Below, piece after piece: positions 34,871-45,800 of a DNA stretch of 64,000 nucleotides; position 1 is the stretch's first letter; each line of letters begins with the position of its first letter. Source of the stretch: Allium sativum. Lineage: Eukaryota; Streptophyta; Magnoliopsida; Asparagales; Amaryllidaceae. Under the pieces are notes generated by a model that did no database searches, was not told where the DNA came from, and saw only the letters and a program-made list of their open reading frames with translations. Location: the NCBI GenBank assembly GCA_030737875.1, contig CM060920.1, positions 480,840,861-480,904,860 of the forward strand, given 5' to 3'. Both the position numbers and the translations under genes were made by a program.

Positions 34871-36440
34871 GTTGAAATATTATCTTCATTTTTAAATAAA
34901 TTAAAAATGAATGGGTATCGGTAGTTGTTGAGCTCAAGGTTAAATTGAACGACGTTATTATGGTTAATGGTTTATATCTATATATAAATAAATTTAAACG
35001 AATCGAGCGCGGTAGTTCGCGTTTTGAAATCGTACCTTTAAACGACTATATCAAAAGATCCGACCGTCGGATTTTCCCAAAACGAAAACCGTTTGGACCG
35101 CTTTGGGAAGATCTTTCCAAGGATATAGACTACATTAAAAATAGGAATTAATCATTACAAAATAATATATCGATGTAAAAATGGTTTTTCAAATTATATA
35201 TGCGAGAATTATTTGGAAAGTCCGAGTTTAATCTCATTCCAAATAATCAAATGACGTCTAAAGATCGAAGTGTGAAGATGGCGAATGAAGACCGTAAATC
35301 TTCCCTCGAATGGACAACGATCAAGACCCTGAATTGACTTGCTCCCAATCCACGAGTTGGGGTAATTGTCCAAACGTATGTGCTGATTTCACGGATATGC
35401 GGGTACCTCTTTTCCGTACTGGACATACGGGACGAGTATCTCTAGTTTCGTTCAGATAGAGAACGGGCTTATACATGGAATGTGTGTCCGACATCATACT
35501 CCTTTATACCATATTTATTGATTTTCTGCCGAGTGTATGAATGTTTGGTGGCGGAGAATTTATTCTCTTGCTTAACACCCTTTTATATATTTTGGCAAAA
35601 GATCGATTGTATGGTATGGATTGACAGTGTGGCATACCAAGATGCAATGATCAAGGTTTCTTGTTGAAAAGCAGAACCTTGTGGTGACGATCAAAGCACA
35701 GCTTGAATAAGCATAGCTTTGTGTACTATGTAGCTTCACGAGCCTCACAACCCAGTTGAGTCTAAAACGGAGCAAGGGAACGCAGGGAGAGAAGCACGTT
35801 TCTTTCTAGATAGAAGTGGTGTTTGGGTTTTACACGACCCGACATTTTACTTATGTGGATGATGGAATGAGGCGCCTCGGAGATTAGGTCCTATAGGACC
35901 GGGAAACATGTGTCCAGGAATAACTAATCCGCAAAATCGTATGTGCGGACCGGCCCTGCAGGATCCAAGGGTTCACTGCGGGGGATCCTGAGACATTAGC
36001 TAGAGTGCCTCGAATCGGTAAGGAGATCGTTCCTAGCCTTGACTCATGATGGAAAAACAAATTCCCAATACGACCCTACGGACTTGATTGTATTACTAGT
36101 ATGGCGACATAGTAGTATGGGGTACTATGCTGCCTAGGATTGATACATTTACTTTGAAATGTTTTTGTAACGTATATACACTAATAATAATATCAAATTC
36201 ATTTTTATCGTACCAAGTATGTTTAATCATCATAAGGTAAAACTCTATCCTCTGGTTTTCGTTGCATTGTGTGAGGGGACTTGAGTCTTATGATGATTCC
36301 ATTTTTCCAAAAGCATTGTGTTGTTTACGATTTACTTATTTATCTGTTCTGTCACTTTAGTTTATGCACGGCAATCCATTAAAATAAAACCCGTTCCGCG
36401 TTAGCGGCGTGGTCTTTGGATTTTCCTTATTACTATTAGT

Positions 36441-39218
36441 TAAAAAGAAGAGTTGAAAACCCAAACTAAACAGCTCTTATGGAAGGGACTCATCTGGTCT
36501 AGTTTTTCCAATTGGGGTGCAGCTGTGGTGTTTGTCCCCAAGTCTGACGGTACTCTAAGGCTCTGTGCAGACTACCGCGACCTTAATAAGCAAACATTGA
36601 AGAATAAATACCCCTTGCCTCGCATAGATGATTTAATGGACCAATTGAATGGAGCCAAGGTGTTTTCTAAGATGGACCTGGCCACAGGTTTCCATCAACT
36701 ACGCATAGCCGAAGAATGCGTACCTTTGACAGCCTTCAGAGGTCCTGACATATTCTACGAATGGCTGGTAATTCCGTTCGTCCTATGCAATGCTCCAGCC
36801 TACTTTGTTGACTTGATGAATAGAGTCTTCCGAGATGTTTTAAACAAATTCGTCCTAGTATTCATTGATGATATCTTAATTTATTCTAAAACTAAGGAGG
36901 AGCATGAAGGACATTTAAGGGAAGTATTGGAGATTCTGCGAAGAAATGTTCTAAAAGCGAAATTTTCCAAATGCACATTTTGGCAAGAAGAAGTAAAATT
37001 CTTGGGCCATGTTGTGTCGAAAGAAGGAATTGCTGTTGACCCAAGTTAAATTGCTGCCATTCGAGATTGGAAGCAACCCAGTACACCCACTGAAGTAAGA
37101 AGCTTCCTAGGATTGGCTGGATATTATAGAAAATTCGTCAAAGACTTATCCAAACTGTCTGGCCCATTAACAAAGCTCACCAAGAAACACACCAAGTTCA
37201 TCTGGACAACGGAGTGTGAGGAGGCCTTCCAAAAGCTAAAGGTGAGTTTGACCACTGCTCCTGTACTTACCATCATCGATGGCAATCAAGATTTAGCCGT
37301 CTACACCGATGCTTCTCAAAGTGGTGGTCTTGGCGCGGTATTGATGCAAAGAGGCAAAGTTGTTGCTTATGCAAGTCGTCAATTAAAGCCGTATGAGAAA
37401 AATTATCGTGTCCATGACTTAGAGTTGTTGGTCGTAGTCTTTGCTTTAAAGATTTGGAGACATTATCTTTTGGGAGAAAAGTTTGAATTATTCACAGACC
37501 ATCATTCTTTGAAATATCTCTTCGATCAAAAGGATTTGAATTTAAGGTAGCAACGATGGCTAAAATTTCTTGCGGCATACGATCTTGACATCTTATATAC
37601 TCCAGGGAAAGCCAACGTTGTGGCGGACGCACTCAGTAGAAAGGATGCAATTGTTGCAAGCCTCATCATTACCCCTTCTTTGATTGATAAAATTTCTTCT
37701 CTTCAGAAAAATGATGTTTTTATTCGAAAAATTATTGAAAGAATTCAAGAAGGTGAAAACACGAACTTTCAAATAGATGGCAAGGGAGTTCTTAGATTGC
37801 AAGGCGGATTTGTGTTCTAAATATCCCAGAGCTCATAAGGGAAGTTTTGGATGAAGGTCACAAATCAAAGCTTAGCATCCATCCAGGCGTGAGCAAGATG
37901 TATCAAGATCTTAAGCGCACGTTTTGGTGGAAGGCTATGAAGAGGGATATATCCATTTATGTGAGTAGATGTCCTACATGCCAACAAGTAAAGAGCGATC
38001 AACAAAAGCTTGCGGGATTGTTGCAACCATTGGAGGTTCCAGATTGGAAGTGGGACCAAATCTCCATGGATTTTATAGATGGTTTGCCCCGTACTAGGAA
38101 AGGAAATGACAGCATATAGGTGATCGTGGATCGCTTCACCAAGACCGTTCATTTCATACCTGTCAAGTCCACTAGAACTGCTCAAAGTCTGGCGCAAATT
38201 TATTGCAAAGAAATAGTCAGGCTACATGGGTAATAAAATTAAATCTTTCCTTTTCATCTTTATCTGAATGAAAATTTTCATTTTCTAAATAATAATAAAA
38301 GAATAATCTTTTGTTTTAAACAGAGTTCCTAGTAACATCGTTAGCGACCGTGATCCTATTTTCGCTAGCAAATTTTGGGAAGCATTCCAAAATGAGTTGG
38401 GAACGAAGTTAAACCTTAGTACCGCATATCATCCTCAGACAGATGGCCAAACTGAGAGGGTGAATCGCATTCTTGAGGATTTATTGCGAGCTTGCATACT
38501 CGATTTTGGAGGTTCTTGGGAGGATCACTTGCATTTAGTTGAATTCTCATATAACAATAGCTATCAAGGAAGTTTGAAAATGTCTCCATTTGAAGCCTTG
38601 TATGGTAGGCCATGTAGATCGCCAGCATGTTGGGTTGAAAAAGGAAATCATCTTGTTTTGGGACCAGACATGGTTCGAGAAGCTTCGGGCAAAGTTGACT
38701 ATATTAAGAAGCGATTGTTGGCCGTCCAAAGTAGACAAAAGAGCTATGCAGATATAAGAAGAAGAGAGTTAGCTTTTGAAGTGGGTGACTATGTCTATTT
38801 GAAAGTTGCTCCAATGTGAGGTGTAATCCGTTTTGGAAAGACAGGAAAATTAACACCTAAATTCATCGGCCCCTTTCCTATTCTTGAAAAGATTAGTACC
38901 CTAGCTTACAGAATTCAGATGCCCGACTGGTTGCTTGGGGTGCACGATGTATTCCATGTATCTCAACTTCGAAGGCATATCCATGATCCGGATCTAGTTT
39001 TGGAGGAAGCAGCACAGCAAGATTTGGAGATTACCCCAAGCCTTACAGTGAGAAGGGAGCCACTGAAAATTATTGGCAAAGAGACTAGAGAGTTGAGAAA
39101 TAAAAGAATCAGCCTAGTCAAAGTGCAATGGAGCGGTGATCCCAGAGACTGCACTTGGGAAACTGAGGAGAGTATCAAACAAGCCTATCCCAATTGCAGG
39201 GTAGATATTTCCGATTAG
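36441..39218 (+). pseudogene. G1 chromovirus pol: RT, RNase H, integrase, chromodomain
   Basis: Reading starts just before RT because of the 5' deletion. The RT (36453-37049) keeps [12 protein letters not shown] and the catalytic FIDD (36861-36872). RNase H follows (VYTDAS near 37310). The integrase zinc finger (HKSKLSIHPG, CPTC) and first Asp (SMDF) lie in 37847-38119; the second Asp (SDRD) and Glu (TERVNR) follow a 94-bp intron at 38230-38323. A chromodomain-like C-terminus ends at 39218. Damage: stops at 37047, 37548, 38117 and 38817 and a frameshift near 37795. The 38817 stop looks like CGA to TGA. Clearly related to T1 gag-pol but a separate family. Confidence 0.92.
38230..38323 (+). other. 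Spliceosomal intron in G1 integrase
   Basis: 94 bp, strongly AT-rich, starting GTAATAA and ending TTTTAAACAG. Removing it joins CTACATGG to AGTTCC and restores the conserved codons Leu-His-Gly-Val-Pro between the first and second catalytic Asp of integrase. The reading frame before (38225, CAT) and after (38325, GTT) differs by exactly this intron. T1 and T2 have no insert at this point. In-frame stops would interrupt the protein if it were retained. Confidence 0.8.
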
Positions 39219-39284
39219 ATTTTGTTTTGAGGTACGCTTAAAATATTTTACATTCTCTGTGTTGGTCCCTACTCTTCTATTTTC

Positions 39285-39320
39285 CTTTTCGAGGACGAAA
39301 AGTTCTTAAACAGGGGAGAT
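39285..39320 (+). promoter_or_regulatory. G1 polypurine tract and adjacent hairpin
   Basis: A CTTTTCG / AGGA / CGAAAAG hairpin (39285-39302) is followed by AAACAGGGGAGAT, which abuts the 3' LTR start at 39321. Confidence 0.85.
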
Positions 39321-39402
39321 TGTAACAACCCAGAATTTGGGGCCAATTTAAAAAATTTTATTTTTGAAATTTTAAGGGATTCTGAATATTTGAAATAAAT
39401 TA
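39321..39402 (+). repeat. G1 3' LTR, first 82 bp
   Basis: It starts TGTAACAACCCAG, matching 31604 onwards, and stops at AATTA (39398-39402) where T1 inserted. The LTR resumes at 50196 with the duplicated AATTA. Confidence 0.93.
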
Positions 39403-40602
39403 TGTAACACCCCACCTCTGCCAATGCCACTCTTGCAAGCACACTAGCTTTGGAGGGGCTTTAAACGAGGTAACATGCATGCAGATATCACAAGACAGAA
39501 CATATAAGTAAAAACAGAGTAAATAAAGCAGCGGATAAAACTAGCATTTCAAAACCATAGTCAAGTTACATCAAAGTACTTGTTCATTATTTTCCCATAA
39601 AACAAAGTCTAGAACATAAACTGAAAACTGAAAAAGAAACATAAAGTAACTATCCCCAAAGTAGCATAAGGCCATAGCATGCTCAAACCATACGTGAGCT
39701 ATCCAGAAAAGCAGCAAAAGATCCAGCTAAGTAACAGTGTTCCCACCCTGCAAACCTGGGGGGGAAACGGAAGAAAAGAAGCGAAAGAAAACGGGTCAGT
39801 CAAAAAGACTGGTAAGTCCTATCTACTATTAGTATAAAAACTAATAAAGTTAACTGAACATGTAAAACAGAGATGAGGTGTAGGGTGATAACCGGCATGG
39901 TGAAAGGTTAACAAGATAGATCAAGTGTGGCATCGCAACAAGGTTAAGTTGCACCAGGTGTGTACTAGTATTCCTATCCATGTCAAGTATAAACAAGAAA
40001 TGATCCCTTGGCCCAAAGCTGGCCCACATCATGAGATGACCTAAATCGAGGTCCAACTACTCGGTCTAGTCGATCGGCTCCCTATCAGCCTAACTCGTCG
40101 TGTATCGGTGTCATACGGTCCAAACATGAAATGTAGTCGACTGTGCTAGGTCCACCCTAGGGTGTATCCAGCCCTAGGGTATCAACCAATGACACGAAAC
40201 AAGCACGCACAGTCAAAACCTACTGGTGCCCAAGTCTGTCTTTCATCCCCGGACAATGTGCACGACCATGGTCCATCGGAATCTACTATGGCGCACCTAC
40301 TTTTGCCGTCTTTTTGGTCGCTTACACTCCAGCCCAGTAATCGTGCCCCACCCTAGCCTAGTCCCTAGGGTATCCGATACTCCCTAGTGGGTTACTGCTG
40401 AGAAGGACCACGTAACTAGGGTTTTCTAGTGGGTTAAGTGTGGTTAACCCATCCAAACCATGTATCAAGTTGGTTAAGTGTACCCAAGGTTCATGACTTA
40501 ACCGCATCAACCCATCATGTCTAATTGGTTAAGTATTCAAGTGGTCCATGACTTAACCCTACCATGTGGCATTAATTAGTTTAATGCACCCAACCTCTCA
40601 CA

Positions 40603-40782
40603 TTAGACCTTGTTGTGGTTACTAGTTAAGCCGGGCGGGTCCGGGTAGCTTTACACCACAACTTGGTCTAACCTCGGGTTTCTAGTGCAACATGACCAAC
40701 TACTCACATTGGGTCCTATTGCTTGTAGCCACTAGTTAAGCCGGTCGGTTCCGGGTAGATTTATGCTACAAACTCAACCCAA
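40603..40782 (-). other. Twin two-tier hairpins in T1 3' LTR
   Basis: Copy at 40603-40671: outer stem TTAGACC/GGTCTAA, inner GTTGTGGT/ACCACAAC, separated by symmetric two-base bulges, 15 pairs in all. Copy at 40709-40782: outer TTGGGT/ACCCAA, inner TTGTAGC/GCTACAA. In minus sense each is followed by TGTGAG. Matching copies are at 48585-48653 and 48691-48764 in the other LTR. Confidence 0.75.
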
Positions 40783-41841
40783 CCTCGAGTTGGCCACTCT
40801 CATGTTTTCTAAGTGTCATGTCCATTATTATGTTTACAAACATAATCACAAGTCAATGTTCATGTCATATTTTAAAACCATGTTTTCATGTCATTAATAT
40901 TACCCAACCCAACGCATTCCCATCGCATGTATGTTTCGCATAACTTAACATAGATCAAAAGAGGGAACTTGGCAAAAACATGACAAAAGGGCATAAGGTA
41001 ATAAGGTTGGCCACAAGTTAAACATGGTGGCATATGAGGCATAGATACGTTCATAAGCTTGCATATTACATCATGGGCCTCAAAACATGCATAATATCAA
41101 CTTAAACAAATAGGTGAAACATGATCATAAATGACATAGGATGGTGGCTAGAAGTTCGCATATAACATTATATGCAAGTTATCATAAAGGTTATGAGATT
41201 TCTCATGTTGCATAATGCAACATTTCAAATCAAAGTTCATAGCTTTCTATGCATAAGGCAAAGGTGATAGCTTTTCAAACATGCATAGAATATGTTTATG
41301 CATAACATGATAAGATCGAAGCACATATATCATACTTAGGCCCAAACTCAACTTGCAACATGTCATATTTAACTTCATAGTTAGAATCTAAGAGTAGTAT
41401 AGGGCTTACAATGAGCGGTTATGCGATCTAGATCAATATATATAAAGATTGAGACGAAGCCACAAGCAAAATCCGCAAAGAAAATAATAAGCTCCACTTA
41501 AACGCCTTGAAACAAGAAGTAATAACTCCAATGACAAAGAAAGAAGGCTCTTTTACTTAAGAAAGATGGCTCTTTTATGACATAGATTGATTTGAGACAC
41601 TCATGCTTTCATGAAGAAGATGGAGGCCATGATTGGTGAATAATTGGACAGCATTTAGTTGTAGGAATGATTAATGAGGGTTTAGGCTAGGTCTAGGGGT
41701 CTTTTTATAGGTGATTAGGTTAATTTAGACCATAGGATTAACCCTAAATCGAATCTGAGCCATCAACTCCCGTCAGAAACTTCCAGAGCAAGACCTAACC
41801 TGTCAAAATGGTGCACCAGAAAAACTGGTCCGACCGGGGGG

Positions 41842-41936
41842 GTCGACCCCTGGGTCGACATGGGTGTCGACCCATGGGTCGACATGGGTGTCGACCCATT
41901 GGGGGGGTCGACAGGGGTGTCGACCCCTGTGTCGAC
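41842..41936. repeat. GTCGAC cluster in T1 3' LTR
   Basis: Eight GTCGAC hexamers in 95 bp, spaced mostly 11-13 bp, with CCC/GGG flanks. It is upstream of the TATA box in transcription sense. The right LTR copy (about 49824-49918) has seven because one is mutated to GTCGAA. Confidence 0.85.
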
Positions 41937-42213
41937 CCTGCCTGGGGCGGGAAAATTCCCGCCCATTCTGCCTTGGTTGAAATTAAAATCTGAATTCGAA
42001 TTTGAACTGTTTTCGGGCTTGGAATTTTCTGAAAACTTCATTGGGCCATAACTTGGTCATACGGACTCCGTTTTTCGAAAACTCGGACTCTATTTCGCGT
42101 ATTATTCCGAGACGAACGCAATGGCACAGCCCGTTTCCCTTGATTCAGATTTTAATATTTAATTCTGCCTTGATTTACATTATAACATGTTATTAAAAAT
42201 ACGGGTTGTTACA

Positions 42214-42248
42214 TTCTCCCTTCCTTAAAGGATTTCGTCCCCGAAATC
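42214..42248 (-). promoter_or_regulatory. T1 polypurine tract and adjacent hairpin
   Basis: Minus strand: GATTTCG / GGGA / CGAAATC hairpin (42231-42248), then TTTAAGGAAGGGAGAA touching the 3' LTR. Confidence 0.88.
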
Positions 42249-42801
42249 TCCAAGTTAGGAAGAACGTATCCTACCATCCATCATCCCTCTACTCAAAACA
42301 TCATCCACAAGTAACCATTGTCCTTAAAAAGATTCTAAATGCTGTATGAACATATGCAAAAGGTGTGTGTATATGTACTTATCTAATGCAAAAAATAAGG
42401 CGGTTACTGATTCAGTAAACCTCCTTAATGCAAAGTATGTTAGTGAAATGAGTCCATATGTATGCAAATTCCTAACATAATTTATAATCTCTACATGAGT
42501 GCACATAACATTCATTCATATGCAACATCCACGTGATAGCACAACAAGTTTCATCCATGAATAAGCATAAACACTCATGCATATGCAACATGAAAGTGTG
42601 TGAGCCGATCTTAGTGCCTAATGTGTATCATGCATCCACAAGTATCCACTTGCAAGCACTTGCAACCACTTGCAAACATCAAGCATAACATGTTTCAAAT
42701 ACATGTTTCATCCAAAGGGTTTCTACCTAAGGTTCTCATAACAAGGTTAATGAGATAACAAGATAAGTAGGATAAACATGGATATCAAAAAGGAAGATAT
42801 G
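42249..42801 (-). other. T1 3' untranslated interior
   Basis: About 550 bp between the gag-pol stop and the polypurine tract, rich in ATGCA/TGCAT motifs. No coding frame of note. T2 carries a closely similar copy at 58725-59263. Confidence 0.8.
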
Positions 42802-45800
42802 CTACTTAGGAAAGGAGATTGAGAATGTACCCTCAAAAAGGAATGGATAAAGCCCGCGCATCTTCTCCTCGGTTTCCCAAGTTGCATCTTCATCGGCTTC
42901 ACTCCACTGAACTTTCACCAATTTTACTTCTCGATTCCTTAACTTCTTGATCTCTGTTCCCAAAATACGAATCGGAGCTCTCCTCAAGGTTGCCTCTTTT
43001 TCTACCTCCACGTCTTCAAGGATGCTTGGTTCAACCACCTCAGCGGACTCATGCAAGCACTTTCGGAGATGCGAGACATGAAAGACATTATGCACTCCGG
43101 CTAGTTTCTCGGGCAATTCCACCTTATAGGCCATCTTTCCAATTCTCTCTATGATAGGGAAGGGTCCTACGAACCTTGGTGCCAGCTTCCCAATTGCTCC
43201 AAAACGTACCACATTACGCAAAGGAGAAACCTTCACGAAAACCATGTCTCCTACTTCAAATTCCAAATCTGCCCTTCGCTTGTCAGCATAGGATTTCTGT
43301 CTATCTTGGGCCGCTTTCATCCGTCTTCTCACCAATTCAACTTTCTCGGATGTGTCCCGTATCATATCGGGCCCAAGTATAAGCCTATCTGTTGTCTCCC
43401 ACCAACAAGATGGTGACCTACACGGCCTCCCATATAGAGCTTCAAATGGTGCCATCCCTATGCTGGCTTGATAGCTATTATTATAAGAAAACTCTACAAG
43501 AGGAAGGTGGTCTTCCCAAGTACCACCAAAGTCAAGAACACATAGCCTCAAAAGATCTTCTAGCACTCTATTCACCCTTTCGGTTTGGCCATCCGTCTGG
43601 GGGTGATAGGCTGTACTCAAATTCAATCGCGTACCCATCGCTTCTTGCAAACTATTCCAGAACTGGCTAGTGAAAATTGGGTCACGATCGCTAACTATGC
43701 TAGAAGGAACTCCATGCAACCGCACTATCTCTCGAAGATAAATAGATGCTAGCCATGATGCGGTCCTCTTGCTCTTTACTGGAATGAAATGAGCACTCTT
43801 CGTAAGTCTGTCAACTATGACCCATATGCTCGTGTTCCCTTTCCTTGACCTAGGCAATCCATCCACAAAATCCATAGAAATACTCTCCCACTTCCATTGC
43901 GGGACCTCCAATGGATGTAATAGCCCACCTGGTTTCTTTGACTCGGCTTTCACTTGTTGGCACACCATGCATTTTGAAACATACTCTGCCACGTCTTTCT
44001 TCATTCCGGCCCAAAAGAAAATGCGCTTCATATCCCTATACATCTTATCTCCTCCAGGATGTATAGTCATCTTTGAGTGATGTGCTTCTTCGATAACTTT
44101 ATGCACCAAGTCTCCTACTTGTGGAACGCATAGCCTTCCATCACGCCTTAGCCAACCCTTATCATCAATAGTATATCTAGCAAGGTGACTAGACGTCTCA
44201 CCACGAATCAACTTGTCCATGATCTCAACTATCCGCGGGTCCTCCTTCTGTGAAGTCCCTACTTGATCAAGAAGTGTGGGTCTAAGCTCAAGGGATGCTA
44301 ATGAACCCGTCGTCGACTCAACAGTCGTCGTGAAATCAAAGGTTGCCAAGAACTCTAAGTTCTTCATCTCAATAAACAAGGGACTCAAAGTCAACCTACT
44401 TCTGCTTAATGCATCTGCCACAAAGTTACCCTTGCCAGGGGTATAAGCTATCTCGAAGTCATAAGATGCCAAGAATTCCATCCACCTTTGCTGTCTTAGA
44501 TTCAAATCTTTCTGCGAGAAGAGGTACTTGAGCGACTTATGATCAGTATATAACTCAAACCTTTCGCCTAGAAGATAGTGGCGCCAGGACTTGAGTGCAA
44601 AGACGATCGCCGCCAACTCCAAATCATGAGTGGGATAGTTATTCTCATGAACTTTAAGTTGCCTACCCCCATAACATATCACTCTACCCTCTTGCATTAG
44701 AACAGCGCCTAACCCCGTGCCACATGCATCGGTGTACACGGTAAACATCTTACCACCATCGGGTAATGCCAAAACTGGAGCTGTGGTAAGGGCTCCCTTG
44801 AGCCTTTGAAAAGCAAGCTCACACTCCAAGTCCCATGCAAAGACTAAGTTCTTCTTCGTCAACTTAGTAAGAGGGGCCGAAATCTTAGCGAAGTCCCTGA
44901 TGAACTTCCTATAGTAGCCCGCCAGACCGAGAAAGCTTCTTACTTCGGTTGCATTCCTAGGAGTCTTCCAGTCTTGAACCACAACCACTTTCGCGGGATC
45001 CACCGCTATGCCTTGCTTAGAAACTATATGTCCAAGAAACCGAACTTCCCTTCTCCAAAAATGACATTTGGAGAACTTGGCTTTCAACTGATGCGCCCTA
45101 AGCGTATCCATCACTTCCTTGAGATGTCTGGCATGTTCTTCCTCATCCTTTGAGAAGAACAGAATATCATCCACGAAGACAACCACGAACTTGTTAAGGA
45201 ACTCCCTGAACACCCTACTCATCAAATCTACGAAGTAGGCGGGTGCATTAGTCAAACCGAATGGCATGACAAGCCATTCAAAGAATCCATCTGGAGTCCT
45301 AAACGCAGTCTTATCAATGCTATCCTCAGCCACTCTAAGCTGACGGAATCTGGTGGCTAGATCAAGCTGAGAGAAAACAGAAGCACCAACAAGCTGGTCA
45401 AAGAGATCATCAATCCTCGGTAACGGGTGCCTATTCTTCTTTGTCAGCTTGTTCAATTCTCGATAATCAACACATAGACGAAGCGAACCATCCGCCTTAG
45501 TAGAGAATACCACAGGAGCACCCCATTCAGAAATGCTTCGCCTAATAAAAAATTTCTCAAGCAGCTCCTTGATTTGCTTACTGAGCTCCCTTCTTTCTCG
45601 TGGGGTCATGTGCCTAACGGGCAATGATACTGGCTTGGCATTATCGACTAGATAAATGCGGAAATCTATCTCTCGTTTAGGGGGTAACCCCTTAACTTCT
45701 TCAAAGACATCAGGATAGTCTCGGACCACCCTTACAGATTGCAGATCATCGATGGACGAGTCAAGAGATTCAAGATAACATAACATGACGGGACCTCTAG

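Larger units (their letters stand above)
31604..36440 (+). repeat. G1 5' LTR (3' end deleted)
   Basis: It starts TGTAACAACCCGG. It holds a TATA box (32475-32482), a GC-rich leader, a splice donor (33062), tandem repeats (33421-34870) and blocks shared with N1. It aligns with the 3' LTR up to the ATTACTATTA run near 36435; the LTR end corresponding to 55075-55554 is missing. It lacks about 115 bp found at 53645-53760 in the other LTR. Confidence 0.9.
39403..42213 (-). repeat. T1 3' LTR (left copy)
   Basis: 2811 bp. It contains the CAGTC/GACTG hairpin (39797-39811), twin two-tier hairpins (40603-40671, 40709-40782), the donor-like CATT|GTAAGCC, a TATA box on the minus strand near 41704-41712, and eight GTCGAC sites at 41842-41936. 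Open frames within it are not genes. Confidence 0.95.

Noticed and set aside
35482..35667. 61-residue frame repeated near 54104-54295
   Set aside because: Part of the conserved G1/N1 LTR block; the N1 version does not keep the frame, pointing to nucleotide-level conservation.
41763..42051. Overlapping frames with repeated Val-Asp-Pro or Ser-Thr-Pro in T1 and T2 LTRs
   Set aside because: They are readings of the GTCGAC cluster in several frames and strands, not proteins.
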